DNA of 20,153 bases from Acidobacteriota bacterium (lineage in GTDB: Bacteria > Acidobacteriota > Blastocatellia > RBC074). The notes beneath the pieces are model-generated. The model was given only the letters and a program-made list of their open reading frames with translations. It did no database searches and was not told the origin of the DNA. The position numbers and the translations under genes were made by a program. Positions 6,925 through 15,562 of this stretch are shown here, piece by piece. How positions within the stretch are numbered: position 1 is the stretch's first letter; every line of letters begins with the position of its first letter. The stretch covers positions 1 through 20,153 of the forward strand of contig JAKEHZ010000009.1 of the NCBI GenBank assembly GCA_022614735.1. The letters run 5' to 3'.

Positions 6925-9900
6925 TTATTGGTTATTAGCGGGGCGCGAATGTTCTTTCAAGCTATTGATTGCATTCAATTTTAAGTCGCACCCTTCAACT
7001 GATAAACCCAAGGAACAGACAATTCTTGGCTCTCCTTCTTGTTCATCTTCGTGGATACGGCAGAGCCGATCGTCGCTGCGCAAAGCAACGACCAGTTGCG
7101 CCAAGACATCGTCCGTGATGCCACTGCGTAACTGACGATTGAGCGCGTCCACTGCCGATTCGTGCAAAGGATGGCGGTAGATCTCATCAATCGCTTTGAG
7201 CAGGTCTTGCGATTCAAACAGACTGCCTTTGACCTCATCGGCATAGCGTTTCAAACGCTCATAGGTGCGAAACCTCGCACCGAACGAACGGCCCAGTTGC
7301 CCGCCAACCGATCTCTCTTCTTCAGCTATCGATTCGACAGCTTTTTGCACTAACTCGTGGTGGTTCGAGCGACGTGGCAAGGGTGGCGTATCGAATGCGC
7401 ATTCTGCCGCGCGCAATACGGCAAACTGCGATTCGGTGACGCTCTGGCCCTGGCCGTCAACCCAGGCAAGTGAGTCGTTACCTGCGGCGGTACGCAGGTA
7501 GACAAGAACTCCTTCAGGCTCTTTATCATTGGGTTGATACGCGCGCGTCGAGTAGACCACATTGGGAAGTTCGGGGATCACTTTTTGCAATTCCGGATTT
7601 TCTGTGATGGCGTTTTTCCAGATTTGATAGGCATACGAAGCGAGGTCTACTTCGGTATCAGCATCGCCATCGAGAAGGCCGGACTTTTCGTGATAGAGAT
7701 CGAGAACGGCCTGATTGTTGCAATCGTCTTCAAAGAAAGATTCATCGGTACCGACGACCTCGGCATTCTCCTGCAATCGTTGACGGACTCGCGCGCGCAG
7801 TCTGATGATTCGCTCAACACCATCAGCAGGCAGAAATGAGTAGCAGAGGATGTTTTCAGATTGCTGGCCTATGCGATCCACACGCCCTGCTCGCTGAATG
7901 AGGCGAATAATCGCCCACGGCAAATCGTAATTCACGATGATCGAACAATCCTGCAGATTTTGTCCTTCGCTTAGCACGTCAGTAGCAATGAGCACGCGCA
8001 GATCGTCTTCGGCCTTGATCTGATCGCGTTTGTTGTTGCTCACCGGGCTGAAACGATGAGCCAGGGCAGTCGGGTCAGGCGAATCGCCGGTAGCAGTAGC
8101 CATTTGGGCGATACTTCGTGATTTGAGCTGCGCTCCAAGGTAGCGTGCGGTATCGGCGAACTGGGTGAATACCAATACCTTTTCATTCGCGTGCTTTTTG
8201 GTGAGCAAATTGACGAGCGATGTCAATTTCGCATCCCGCCCGGTATCCCAATCGCCGCATTTCTTCAGGATGTCGAGCAATGTGCGCGCATCGCTAAACA
8301 AATCTTTTGCCAGCGATTTGATAAATAGCCCGGGGCGCAACCACTTGAATCGCTTTTGGTATTGCCCGGCGTACTCGGCATAAACCTCCGCTGCGCGGCG
8401 TTGATAATCAGCTTCCGTGCGTAAAGCGTTTTCATGAACGACTTGAGCCTCGCCGTTCTCGTCATCATCGAAGAGATTGCCGACAACGTTAGCAGCCTCT
8501 GCGTCTTCATCAAAGAATCTGGCATCGAGCATCTCAGAGCTCTGTGTGCCGATGGGCAGGGGCAGGTCGTTTTCGATGGCATGCAGAAAAACGTTATTGC
8601 GCAGAATGTGGCGCGTTATGGATTGGATGAAGGCATTACCGCTGCTCTCCAGCCGTTTGAAGAGATTGGTGCGACAAAATCCCATTAAACGCTTGCCGGC
8701 GCGAGAGAGGTCTTGCAATTGTCTCGCTTCCAGCTGTGTCGGCGGATTGTGGGGCGACGCAGCAACGTAATTCCCAAGCCCGTAGCGCGGTAGCTTGAGA
8801 TCGTTGATTGCATCGACGATGTCTAACGCATAAAGCCTCGCGTATTGGTCAGAGGAGTTTTGCTCATCAATTTTGAACTTGATGGTGCGTGGCAGCCGGG
8901 TGGGGAAATATGAACGGTTGCCGTCTTCGAGCTTGAGGAACTTTCGCCCTTTGACCGGATCGGTCTCGGCATAGTGCTCCTGAATAAACGAGCGGGTACG
9001 GCGCACCAGATAAAGACGCATCAACTCGCGCCAATCATCGGTATATTCGCTCTTCTCGAAGGCTGCCAGAGACCGCACCGGGCATTGATGCCGGCGAATG
9101 AATTCCGGCTCGCCGAGTTCACGCAGCAATCGCTCCGGCCTGATGCCTAAATCTTCGCCTTCAGGAACAAATAAGCGCAATTGATTGGAGAGATCAGTGT
9201 AGGTCTTGTTGTAAGGTGTGGCCGAAAGCAGTATGCATTTGCTCTCGTTCTCTTCAATATATTCGCGGATCGCCCGGTAGCGGCTGCCCTCACGGTTCCT
9301 GAGGTTGTGGCTCTCATCTATGAGCACCAAACGGTAGCGGCGCATTTTGGGCAATTCGCGAATCGCCTGACTGAGTGAGAGCACCTTGGCGTGCAGGCGG
9401 TACTGAACCCGGTAATCTTCCCACATCGGGACAATGTTCTTCGGACAGATGATGAGAGTCTCCCACCCGAAGTCATCTTCAAAAATGCGCGCGAGCGCTG
9501 TCGCCATCAATGTTTTCCCCAACCCAACAACGTCTCCGATAATCACCCCACCGCGTTTATGAAGGTGATGCGCGGCGATCTTGACGGCGGCTGATTGGAA
9601 ATCGAGTAGTTTTTGCCGGAAGTCTTTCGGAATGCGGAACTCTGACAGCCCGGCGCGCGCTTCCTGCGAGAGGTGATAAGCCATCTTCACATAGATGTAA
9701 TGAGGCGGAATGGCCTCATCGCGCGCCCAGCTCTCCTGAATGATCTCCGCCAGCTCTTCGGAAATGTCCCAGCAGAAGCGGTCGTTCCAGCGATCTTCAA
9801 ACCAGCGGGATAGTTTCTGACAGGCATCATGATCAAGCACGTCCACGTTCAATTCGCCCTGCTGTGATAGCCCGGCGAATGTGAGATTGCTGCTGCCAAG

Positions 9901-10368
9901 GTATCCGACAATCGGATTGATGCGGTCCTGTCGGAATAGTAGATAAAGTTTGGCATGCAGCGGATGCCGCAGGAAAAGTTTGACGATGATTTTTTTGGCT
10001 TTGAGTTGAGCGGCCAGATGGCGAAGCGCGGATTCATCTTTATCTGTGGGAATGCCGAAAGTTAGTTGATCGCGAAAATCCTCCGCCAATTTTTTCTTAA
10101 GCCTTAGTGCAGTGGCCTGATCAATTCCTTCGGGAGCCTGGAGGCGCATTGACTGCTGAAGCGCTTCTTGCGGGAGTTGCTGCATTCCGACCAGCAACCG
10201 GCAACATTTTCCATCACCGCCTTCCCATTTTTCGATGTAAGAGTCGAGAGCCTTCCAGCCGCGTAGATTGAAATAGCCAACACAAAAATCGGCCCGGTCG
10301 GAAACGGCCATTGTCTCCCGAAGTACAGGTAAAAGTTGTTGCTCAATGTTATCGAAAATCCTGGGCAT
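6925..10368 (-). CDS. PLD-nuclease / SNF2-type helicase fusion (defence)
   Basis: 1147 residues. An N-terminal phospholipase-D-like domain carries one HKD-type site: H138-A-K140 followed by GSSNLTF (158-164). It is followed by a superfamily-2 helicase core: Walker A GDVVGLGKT (278-286), motif II DESH (351-354), motif III SAT (382-384), the second RecA lobe from about 728 (EKVLVFTQFADTARYL), the motif V region ATDVLSEGQNLQ (795-806) and motif VI QRAGRVDRIGQ (825-835). This layout matches RapA/SNF2-like helicases annotated as helicase-related proteins beside Eco57I methylases. The last 250 residues are unassigned. It is the first gene of the two-gene operon; a GGAG lies about 9 nt before the ATG. 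Expected role: ATP-driven translocation on foreign DNA with cleavage by the PLD site. A single HKD motif implies that the active nuclease is a dimer. Confidence 0.9.
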   Translation of the reverse strand: MPRIFDNIEQQLLPVLRETMAVSDRADFCVGYFNLRGWKALDSYIEKWEGGDGKCCRLLVGMQQLPQEALQQSMRLQAPEGIDQATALRLKKKLAEDFRDQLTFGIPTDKDESALRHLAAQLKAKKIIVKLFLRHPLHAKLYLLFRQDRINPIVGYLGSSNLTFAGLSQQGELNVDVLDHDACQKLSRWFEDRWNDRFCWDISEELAEIIQESWARDEAIPPHYIYVKMAYHLSQEARAGLSEFRIPKDFRQKLLDFQSAAVKIAAHHLHKRGGVIIGDVVGLGKTLMATALARIFEDDFGWETLIICPKNIVPMWEDYRVQYRLHAKVLSLSQAIRELPKMRRYRLVLIDESHNLRNREGSRYRAIREYIEENESKCILLSATPYNKTYTDLSNQLRLFVPEGEDLGIRPERLLRELGEPEFIRRHQCPVRSLAAFEKSEYTDDWRELMRLYLVRRTRSFIQEHYAETDPVKGRKFLKLEDGNRSYFPTRLPRTIKFKIDEQNSSDQYARLYALDIVDAINDLKLPRYGLGNYVAASPHNPPTQLEARQLQDLSRAGKRLMGFCRTNLFKRLESSGNAFIQSITRHILRNNVFLHAIENDLPLPIGTQSSEMLDARFFDEDAEAANVVGNLFDDDENGEAQVVHENALRTEADYQRRAAEVYAEYAGQYQKRFKWLRPGLFIKSLAKDLFSDARTLLDILKKCGDWDTGRDAKLTSLVNLLTKKHANEKVLVFTQFADTARYLGAQLKSRSIAQMATATGDSPDPTALAHRFSPVSNNKRDQIKAEDDLRVLIATDVLSEGQNLQDCSIIVNYDLPWAIIRLIQRAGRVDRIGQQSENILCYSFLPADGVERIIRLRARVRQRLQENAEVVGTDESFFEDDCNNQAVLDLYHEKSGLLDGDADTEVDLASYAYQIWKNAITENPELQKVIPELPNVVYSTRAYQPNDKEPEGVLVYLRTAAGNDSLAWVDGQGQSVTESQFAVLRAAECAFDTPPLPRRSNHHELVQKAVESIAEEERSVGGQLGRSFGARFRTYERLKRYADEVKGSLFESQDLLKAIDEIYRHPLHESAVDALNRQLRSGITDDVLAQLVVALRSDDRLCRIHEDEQEGEPRIVCSLGLSVEGCDLKLNAINSLKEHSRPANNQ

Positions 10369-10458
10369 CAGTCAGGCTCCGTGGCGATAGAGGGAATTCG
10401 CGGCGGCCGGAATTCAATGAGCGAAAGCTGAAAAGCCGTGTCGGGGGTCGAATGCAAC

Positions 10459-10485
10459 TTATTAAAAGGCGGTTGCAACTGTCAA
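10459..10485 (-). promoter_or_regulatory. Candidate promoter of the defence operon
   Basis: On the minus strand a perfect -35 TTGACA (10485-10480) faces the helicase gene. Possible -10 boxes are TAATAA (15-bp spacer) or ATAAGT (17-bp spacer), neither ideal. The spacer begins with the self-complementary octamer GTTGCAAC (10472-10479), and GTTGCA recurs at 10458-10453. These two sites on either side of the -10 region would suit a repressor. No regulator gene lies next to it. Confidence 0.4.
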
Positions 10486-10497
10486 GAAAAAAATGGA

Positions 10498-10620
10498 GTA
10501 ACTGCTCAGCCTCCGGTACAGTACGGGGAGCGTAAGCGACCTGAGTCTCGTCAATGCGCTCTTTCCGGGAGATTCAGGTCGCTTACGCTCCCCGTACTGT
10601 ACCGGAGGCTGAGCAGTTAC
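10498..10620. repeat. Palindromic element, copy B: perfect 47-bp arms
   Basis: Arms 10498-10544 and 10574-10620 are exact reverse complements over 47 bp, separated by a 29-nt loop. The inner part of the arm shares the core GGGGAGCGTAAGCGACC with copy A at 838-926, and both loops contain a similar CTCG.CAA..TGCGC-like stretch. The outer part, with CTCAGCCTCCGGTACAGTAC, is absent from copy A. Perfect identity of the arms suggests recent formation or gene-conversion upkeep. It separates the defence operon from the M14 peptidase gene. Confidence 0.95.
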
Positions 10621-10778
10621 AAAATGGATTACATTTTTCGTATGCTCTGGTTGCTTAAAGGATGTAACTGACCGATACTGCTACGCGTCTAAACCATTGC
10701 ATTGATATCTTCATCGCGCGCTATTCACGACGCGATTATCACGACTTAATTATCCACACCGCGAATGGAGGCCTGCAT

Positions 10779-13700
10779 ATGAATCGCTCTCTGCCACGCC
10801 GGTCGAGAAGCGCTTTCGCGCATCTCGCATTGATCGTTTTAGTCTTTTCATTTGCACAGAGCTCGAACACACAAGCTCAACAGAATCAACAGCAGCCGTC
10901 ACAGCCGGTTGATAAGGAATACACTGAGTCGATCCTCAAAAACACAACGGAAAAGGTCTTCCTGACGGAACTGGTGGATCATCTGCCTGCCTCCGACAAA
11001 GTGCCCACACCGGCAAAAATTCTCGGATACCCCGTCGGCACGCCCAATAAATTGACCTACACGAAAGATCAATATCGCTACTATCGCGAGCTCGAGAAGG
11101 CCACGTCGAGAGTGAAAATATTTGTCGCCCCGGAAAAGAGCGAGATGGGCAAAGAACAATTGCTGGTCGTCGTCTCTGATGAAGATAACGTCAAGCAATT
11201 GGCGAGGTATAAAGAGATCACAGCCCGGCTTGCCGATCCGCGCCGCATCAACGAGACGGAGGCCAAACAGCTCATCGGCGAGGGCAAGGCAATCTACTGG
11301 GCCTCAGGTTCGATCCATTCGCCGGAAACCGGAAGCCCTGAAATGCTCATGGAGCTGGCTTATCGTCTGGCTGTCGAAGAGACGCCATTCATTCAGCAGA
11401 TCCGCAAGAACGCGATCGTCATGATTACGCCGACGCTCGAAGTGGACGGTCGCGATATGATGGTTGACGTCTACAACTATCGCAAAGCCAACGAGGGGAA
11501 ACGCGCGCCGGGGTTGATCTATTGGGGCAAATACGTCGCGCACGACAACAACCGCGACTCGATGGGCATGGCGCTTGCACTCTCGCGCAATCAGATGGCG
11601 ACCTTCCTGGAATACCATCCACAGGTTCTGCACGATTTGCACGAATCAGTCCCATTCCTTTACACCTCAACCGGCACCGGTCCTTACAATGCCTGGCTCG
11701 ATCCTATTGTGATCGATGAATGGCACATCCTCGCCTACCACGAGGTAAATGAAATGAACAAGCGCGGCGTGCCCGGTGTGTGGACGCACGGTTTTTACGA
11801 TGGCTGGGCGCCCAACTATATGTTCTATGTTGCAAACGGCCACAACTCGATTGGTCGCTTCTATGAAACGTTCGGTAACGGCGGGGCAGATACTCAGGAC
11901 CGCGTTGTCGCCCAGCAATCAAACCGCGATTGGTTCAGACCGAATCCGCCACTGCCTCGGGTCAAGTGGTCGCTGCGCAACAACGTCAATCTGCAGCAGA
12001 GCGCGCTTCTGTTGGCCATAAACTATGTCGCGAACAACAAAGAACGATTCCTCGAGAATTTTTACATAAAGAGCAAACGTTCTGTCGCCAAGGCGCGCGC
12101 CGAAGGCCCGGCAGCTTATGTTTTGCCGGCTGATGACCCGCGCCCGAATGAAGCGGCTGATCTGGTTAATTTGCTCAAGCTCCAGGGCTGCGAAGTGCAT
12201 CGCGTCGAGAAAGAATTTGAGGTCAAAGACGGCAAATTCCCCGCCGGCAGCTATATTGTGCGAATGGATCAGCCGTATTCGCGGATGGCGGATATGCTGC
12301 TCGACACGCAGTACTACAACGTCAACGACCCGCGCCCGTATGACGACACGGGCTGGACTCTCGGAGCGCTGCGCAATGTCAAAACAGTGCGAATCAAAGA
12401 CGAGAAGATTCTGGATGTGACGATGACGCTGATCAACGGCCAGGCCAGGGTGGCGGGCAAAGTCGAAGGCTCCGGCAAAGCCGGTTACATCATCAATCAC
12501 AATGCTGAGAGCGCGCTCGCCCGGCTCCGCTTCCGCTTGAAAGACGTGAAGATGATGGCGGCCGAAGATAGCTTCAAAGTCGGCGAGCGCAGTTTCAATG
12601 CAGGTTCGTTTATCATCAAGCCGGAAGGCAATCCGGCTGATTTCGATGCGCGTTTGAAAAAAGAAGCGGCAGAGCTTGGTGTCAAATTAGTTGCGGTCGA
12701 CAAGCTGCCCGAAGTTCCTCAGCACCCACTCGCTGTGCCTCGCATTGCGTTGGTGCATACGTGGATCAACACGCAGGATGAAGGCTGGTACAGAATTGAA
12801 TTCGACCGGCTGGGCATTCCATACGACTACATCTCCGATCAAGTTATTGCTCGCACGCCGAACCTGCGTGAGAAGTGGGATGTGATCATCTTCGGCCCGG
12901 TTCGCGGCAATGCGCAATCCATCGTTCGGGGCGTTCCGAGACGCGGCGAAAACGAGGCGCCGCTCCCGTGGAAGAAATCCGACCTCACGCCGAACTTCGG
13001 ACTTGCGCCCGATCAAACGGACGACATTCGCGGCGGGATGGGGTTGACGGGGATGGGGAATCTTCAGAGATTTATTGAATCGGGCGGGTTGTTCGTAACG
13101 ATAGGGGGCAATTCTTCAATCCCGATTGACTTTGGGATCACAGATGGCGTTTCGATTCAGGAAGCGCGCCAATTGCAGGCGCGCGGCTCGGTCTTCAGCA
13201 CGGTATTTGCCGATCGCAAGAGTCCGATCGCTTACGGCTATGATGAAAGACTTGCGGTCTACTTCAATCAGGCTCCGCTGTTTCAGGTGAGCGCGGCCGG
13301 GGGCTTTGGCTTCGGCGGTGGCGGCGGTGGTGGCGGCGGCGGCGGCGGAAGGAATCCGCTTGGTGAACAAACGAGCCAGCGCCCGTCGGGTCGCGGTGGA
13401 TTGAGCGATCCCGATGTCGTGCAGGGACGGCGGCCTCTTCCGCCTGCTCCGCCGGCACAACCGAGCGATGATGGTGTCCCGCCGGAGTTACGTTCGCAGC
13501 TTGCCGGTCAATTGCCTCCGCCGGAGATGCGTCCCCGAATTGTATTGCGGTTCGCTGCCGAGAAAGACCTGCTCATCAGCGGAATGCTCGCTGGAGGCGC
13601 GGAACTGGCCAATAAGCCTGCGGTGATCGATATTCCTGTCGGCAAAGGCCATGTCGTCATGTTCGCAAACAACCCGATGTGGCGCCATCAAACGCACGGC

Positions 13701-13799
13701 AGCTTCTCACTGCTCTTCAATGCAGCGCTGAATTTCGATCATTTGCACGTGGGAAGAGCAGCGCCGAGGAGGGGCGGGCCGCCACAGGCAGGGCAATAG
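10779..13799 (+). CDS. Large secreted M14-family zinc carboxypeptidase-like protein
   Basis: 1006 residues. A signal peptide occupies residues 1 to about 34 (hydrophobic core AFAHLALIVLVFSFA, cleavage near TQA). The M14 zinc site is visible as H180-SP-E183 within GSIHSPETGSPEM, with the third ligand probably in HDLHES (H285 or H288). TPTLEVDGRD (217-226) corresponds to the NPDGRD segment of the family. The C-terminal half (about 440-1000) carries repeated substrate-side or adhesion-like strands and a run of glycines at 841-857. It is much longer than a typical carboxypeptidase (300-400 residues) but matches the roughly 900-1000-residue M14 proteins common in Acidobacteria and Bacteroidetes. 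The ATG is supported by GGAGG 7 nt upstream. It acts outside the cytoplasm, probably in peptide scavenging or wall-peptide trimming; substrate unknown. Confidence 0.88.
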   Translation: MNRSLPRRSRSAFAHLALIVLVFSFAQSSNTQAQQNQQQPSQPVDKEYTESILKNTTEKVFLTELVDHLPASDKVPTPAKILGYPVGTPNKLTYTKDQYRYYRELEKATSRVKIFVAPEKSEMGKEQLLVVVSDEDNVKQLARYKEITARLADPRRINETEAKQLIGEGKAIYWASGSIHSPETGSPEMLMELAYRLAVEETPFIQQIRKNAIVMITPTLEVDGRDMMVDVYNYRKANEGKRAPGLIYWGKYVAHDNNRDSMGMALALSRNQMATFLEYHPQVLHDLHESVPFLYTSTGTGPYNAWLDPIVIDEWHILAYHEVNEMNKRGVPGVWTHGFYDGWAPNYMFYVANGHNSIGRFYETFGNGGADTQDRVVAQQSNRDWFRPNPPLPRVKWSLRNNVNLQQSALLLAINYVANNKERFLENFYIKSKRSVAKARAEGPAAYVLPADDPRPNEAADLVNLLKLQGCEVHRVEKEFEVKDGKFPAGSYIVRMDQPYSRMADMLLDTQYYNVNDPRPYDDTGWTLGALRNVKTVRIKDEKILDVTMTLINGQARVAGKVEGSGKAGYIINHNAESALARLRFRLKDVKMMAAEDSFKVGERSFNAGSFIIKPEGNPADFDARLKKEAAELGVKLVAVDKLPEVPQHPLAVPRIALVHTWINTQDEGWYRIEFDRLGIPYDYISDQVIARTPNLREKWDVIIFGPVRGNAQSIVRGVPRRGENEAPLPWKKSDLTPNFGLAPDQTDDIRGGMGLTGMGNLQRFIESGGLFVTIGGNSSIPIDFGITDGVSIQEARQLQARGSVFSTVFADRKSPIAYGYDERLAVYFNQAPLFQVSAAGGFGFGGGGGGGGGGGGRNPLGEQTSQRPSGRGGLSDPDVVQGRRPLPPAPPAQPSDDGVPPELRSQLAGQLPPPEMRPRIVLRFAAEKDLLISGMLAGGAELANKPAVIDIPVGKGHVVMFANNPMWRHQTHGSFSLLFNAALNFDHLHVGRAAPRRGGPPQAGQ

Positions 13800-13886
13800 A
13801 AGAGAAATCAAAAGGCAAAAGGCAAAAATCAAAAGGCAAAAATTCAAATAAAGAGAGTTCCACACTTTTGCCTTTTGATTTCTCTT
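13800..13886. terminator. Hairpin of CAAAAGG-type repeats filling the gap between convergent genes
   Basis: A 21-bp stem (13800-13820 with 13866-13886) made of AAATCAAAAGGCAAAA-type sequence. The left arm is followed by further AAAAGGC repeats. It occupies the entire interval between the TAG of the peptidase (13797-13799) and the TGA of the convergent gene (13887-13889). The ends are A/T rich, so it could terminate transcription in both directions. Confidence 0.75.
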
Positions 13887-14714
13887 TCAGAGGTATTTGA
13901 CGAACATCAATTCATTTCGCCGCTCGTTGTAAACGAGGTCATCAATCAATTGTTTCGTCAAGAGAATTCCGAATCCGCCTGCGCGCAACCCTTTCTCATC
14001 TCGGATTGTGACATGCCGGAAAGGATCACCGGCCGGATTGTTGACTGCGGCATGCTCGAGTTTTTCCGGATCGAATCCCTCGCCCGGGTCTTTGATCCAA
14101 TAGATGATTGCGCGTTTGAGCCTCACGCATAAAACTTCAACATGTTTGGTCGGATCGAGTTTGCCCCCGTGTTCGATGGCGTTGTTGAGCATCTCACGGA
14201 AGGCATAAGCCATCGCTTCGCGCGTGTCTTCGGGAAGATCGGCTTTGAGCTGGATGAGCAGCTTTTGTAAAAGCGGCACCGCGGCAAGGTCACAAGGCAC
14301 CCGCAATTGCACCCAATCCGGCCGAGCTGAAATGACCTCGATATCAATCAAAGAGCCTTCGTCAAGAGCAGCACTGATGGCGGCGCGCAGATCAGCGAGG
14401 CTGAAGGGTTTGACCAGAAAATCGCAGACTTGTTTGCGAAGCGCGCCGAGGACGGCCGCCGGGGTCCCATAGGCCGTAATCATTATTGCTTTGAGATTCG
14501 GATGATCGCGCCGAAGTTTGTCGAGAAATTCAATGCCGTCCATCTCCGGCATCACGTAATCTATCAAAGCAAGATCAATGGGCTCGCGCGCGAGCATCTC
14601 TAGACCCTTTATTGCATCAGTTGTATGAATCAATGTGTGCCCATCATTTATGAGGGCGCCTTCAATCAACTGGTGTAAGGCCGGATCATCGTCAACTACG
14701 AGGATCTTGCTCAT
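13887..14714 (-). CDS. Response-regulator receiver fused to RsbW-like ATPase domain
   Basis: 275 residues. Residues 1-118 form a CheY-like receiver with the acidic pocket D8-D10, phospho-acceptor D52 (IDYVMPEMDG), T80 and K102 (VKPF). Residues about 140-275 form an HATPase_c_2 (RsbW/SpoIIAB-like) domain: N box EMLNNAIEHGG (174-184), G1 box DPGEGF (209-214) and G2 box GGFGILL (246-252). There is no H box, so it is not a conventional histidine kinase. The ATPase may act as an anti-sigma or Ser/Thr kinase whose activity is set by phosphorylation of the receiver. An AGAGG lies 7 nt before the ATG. No sigma factor, anti-anti-sigma or cognate kinase is adjacent. It faces the M14 gene end to end. 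Confidence 0.88.
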   Translation of the reverse strand: MSKILVVDDDPALHQLIEGALINDGHTLIHTTDAIKGLEMLAREPIDLALIDYVMPEMDGIEFLDKLRRDHPNLKAIMITAYGTPAAVLGALRKQVCDFLVKPFSLADLRAAISAALDEGSLIDIEVISARPDWVQLRVPCDLAAVPLLQKLLIQLKADLPEDTREAMAYAFREMLNNAIEHGGKLDPTKHVEVLCVRLKRAIIYWIKDPGEGFDPEKLEHAAVNNPAGDPFRHVTIRDEKGLRAGGFGILLTKQLIDDLVYNERRNELMFVKYL

Positions 14715-14873
14715 TGATTACCTCTCGCATACAGTTTCCATCCATCCCACCCGTCACGAACATTCGAGGACAGCTAGCGCTATTATGCATTTAGCTTGAA
14801 GGTTTGGCTAGCGCGATGTTGATTGAACTGAAGGTTCCGATTACCGGCGCATGAATGAAACTCCCACACTTGA

Positions 14874-14879
14874 TATAAT
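14874..14879 (+). promoter_or_regulatory. Candidate -10 box for the DinB-family gene
   Basis: A perfect TATAAT, preceded by TTGA, in the 254-bp divergent gap. The -35 region 17 bp upstream (ATGAAT) is weak. It would give a leader of about 80 nt carrying the TGACCCTT repeats. Confidence 0.35.
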
Positions 14880-14888
14880 CACCGCAGC

Positions 14889-14914
14889 TGACCCTTTGAC
14901 CCTTTGACCCTTTG
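14889..14914. repeat. TGACCCTT octamer, three tandem copies
   Basis: Three exact head-to-tail copies of TGACCCTT plus a partial TG. Unlike the other short arrays in the window it has no inverted partner. It lies in the probable leader of the DinB-family gene. Confidence 0.9.
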
Positions 14915-14968
14915 TGTGGAAACTGTTAGCTAGTTTCGGCTTCGTATGAAACTTGCTAAGAAATCTCT

Positions 14969-15562
14969 ATGAAAAACCCGCGATCATCTTATCTACTCGA
15001 ACCGCCTGAACAGCCACTGCCGGCTGCGCTTTTGTTTTTACGTCAGGCGCGCTTCTGTCTGCGTGAAGATTACCTGGTCAAGATCGAGAGCTCGCTTGGA
15101 TTGTTGAGTGATGAACAAATCTGGTGGCGGCCTAATGAAGCGAGTAACAGCATAGGCAACCTGGTGCTCCATCTGTCAGGGAACGCGCGGCAATGGATAA
15201 TCGCAGGGATCGGCGGAGCAGAGGACGCGCGCGACCGGCAGCGCGAATTCGCGGAACGCGGTCAAACGAGTAAAGCCAGGTTGTTTGATTTGTTAAAGTC
15301 GACGCTCGATGAAGTTGATGAGGTAATGGCTAAGGTTGAGACAGAAGTTGTCGATTCGCAGTCTGACGCGCCTTTGCAACGGGTATGCGTGCCGCAAGGC
15401 TTCAGACAAACAGTGTTCGATGCGATCTCGCATGTGGTCGAGCATTTCGGCTATCACACCGGCCAGATCATTTACATCACCAAAATGCTCGAATCGGGCA
15501 GGGTGCGGTTTTATGATGATCAGCAACTGATTGCGGATTGCGGATTGCGAATTGCGGATTGA
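14969..15562 (+). CDS. DinB superfamily (four-helix) protein
   Basis: 197 residues. The histidine triad of the DinB/YfiT-like metal-binding bundle is present: H68 in SIGNLVLHLSGN, then H159 and H163 in VVEHFGYHTGQI. WWRPNEASNSIG just before the first histidine is also typical. Members bind a divalent metal; most lack a known reaction, and some are thiol transferases using mycothiol or bacillithiol. The last nine or so residues (ADCGLRIAD) are encoded by a GCGGATT heptamer array, so they are not ancestral domain sequence. The start is preceded by an eight-codon open frame that ends in an overlapping ATGA, and the ribosome binding site is weak. It stands alone between a divergent regulator and a tRNA. 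Confidence 0.8.
   Translation: MKNPRSSYLLEPPEQPLPAALLFLRQARFCLREDYLVKIESSLGLLSDEQIWWRPNEASNSIGNLVLHLSGNARQWIIAGIGGAEDARDRQREFAERGQTSKARLFDLLKSTLDEVDEVMAKVETEVVDSQSDAPLQRVCVPQGFRQTVFDAISHVVEHFGYHTGQIIYITKMLESGRVRFYDDQQLIADCGLRIAD

Larger units (their letters stand above)
10369..10778. other. Divergent intergenic region, helicase / M14 peptidase
   Basis: 410 bases between two divergent starts. It holds the candidate defence promoter and a perfect 47-bp-armed palindrome. After the palindrome (10621-10778) I see no gene and no convincing promoter, only a good GGAGG ribosome binding site before the peptidase start. The small open frames here run through the palindrome and look spurious. Confidence 0.6.

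Noticed and set aside
12687..13016. Minus-strand frames within the M14 peptidase gene
   Set aside because: Shadows of the peptidase frame, no family match.
13801..13900. CRISPR-like spacing of AAAAGGC repeats
   Set aside because: Units are 7 nt and contiguous, with no unique spacers; it is a repeat hairpin, not a CRISPR array.
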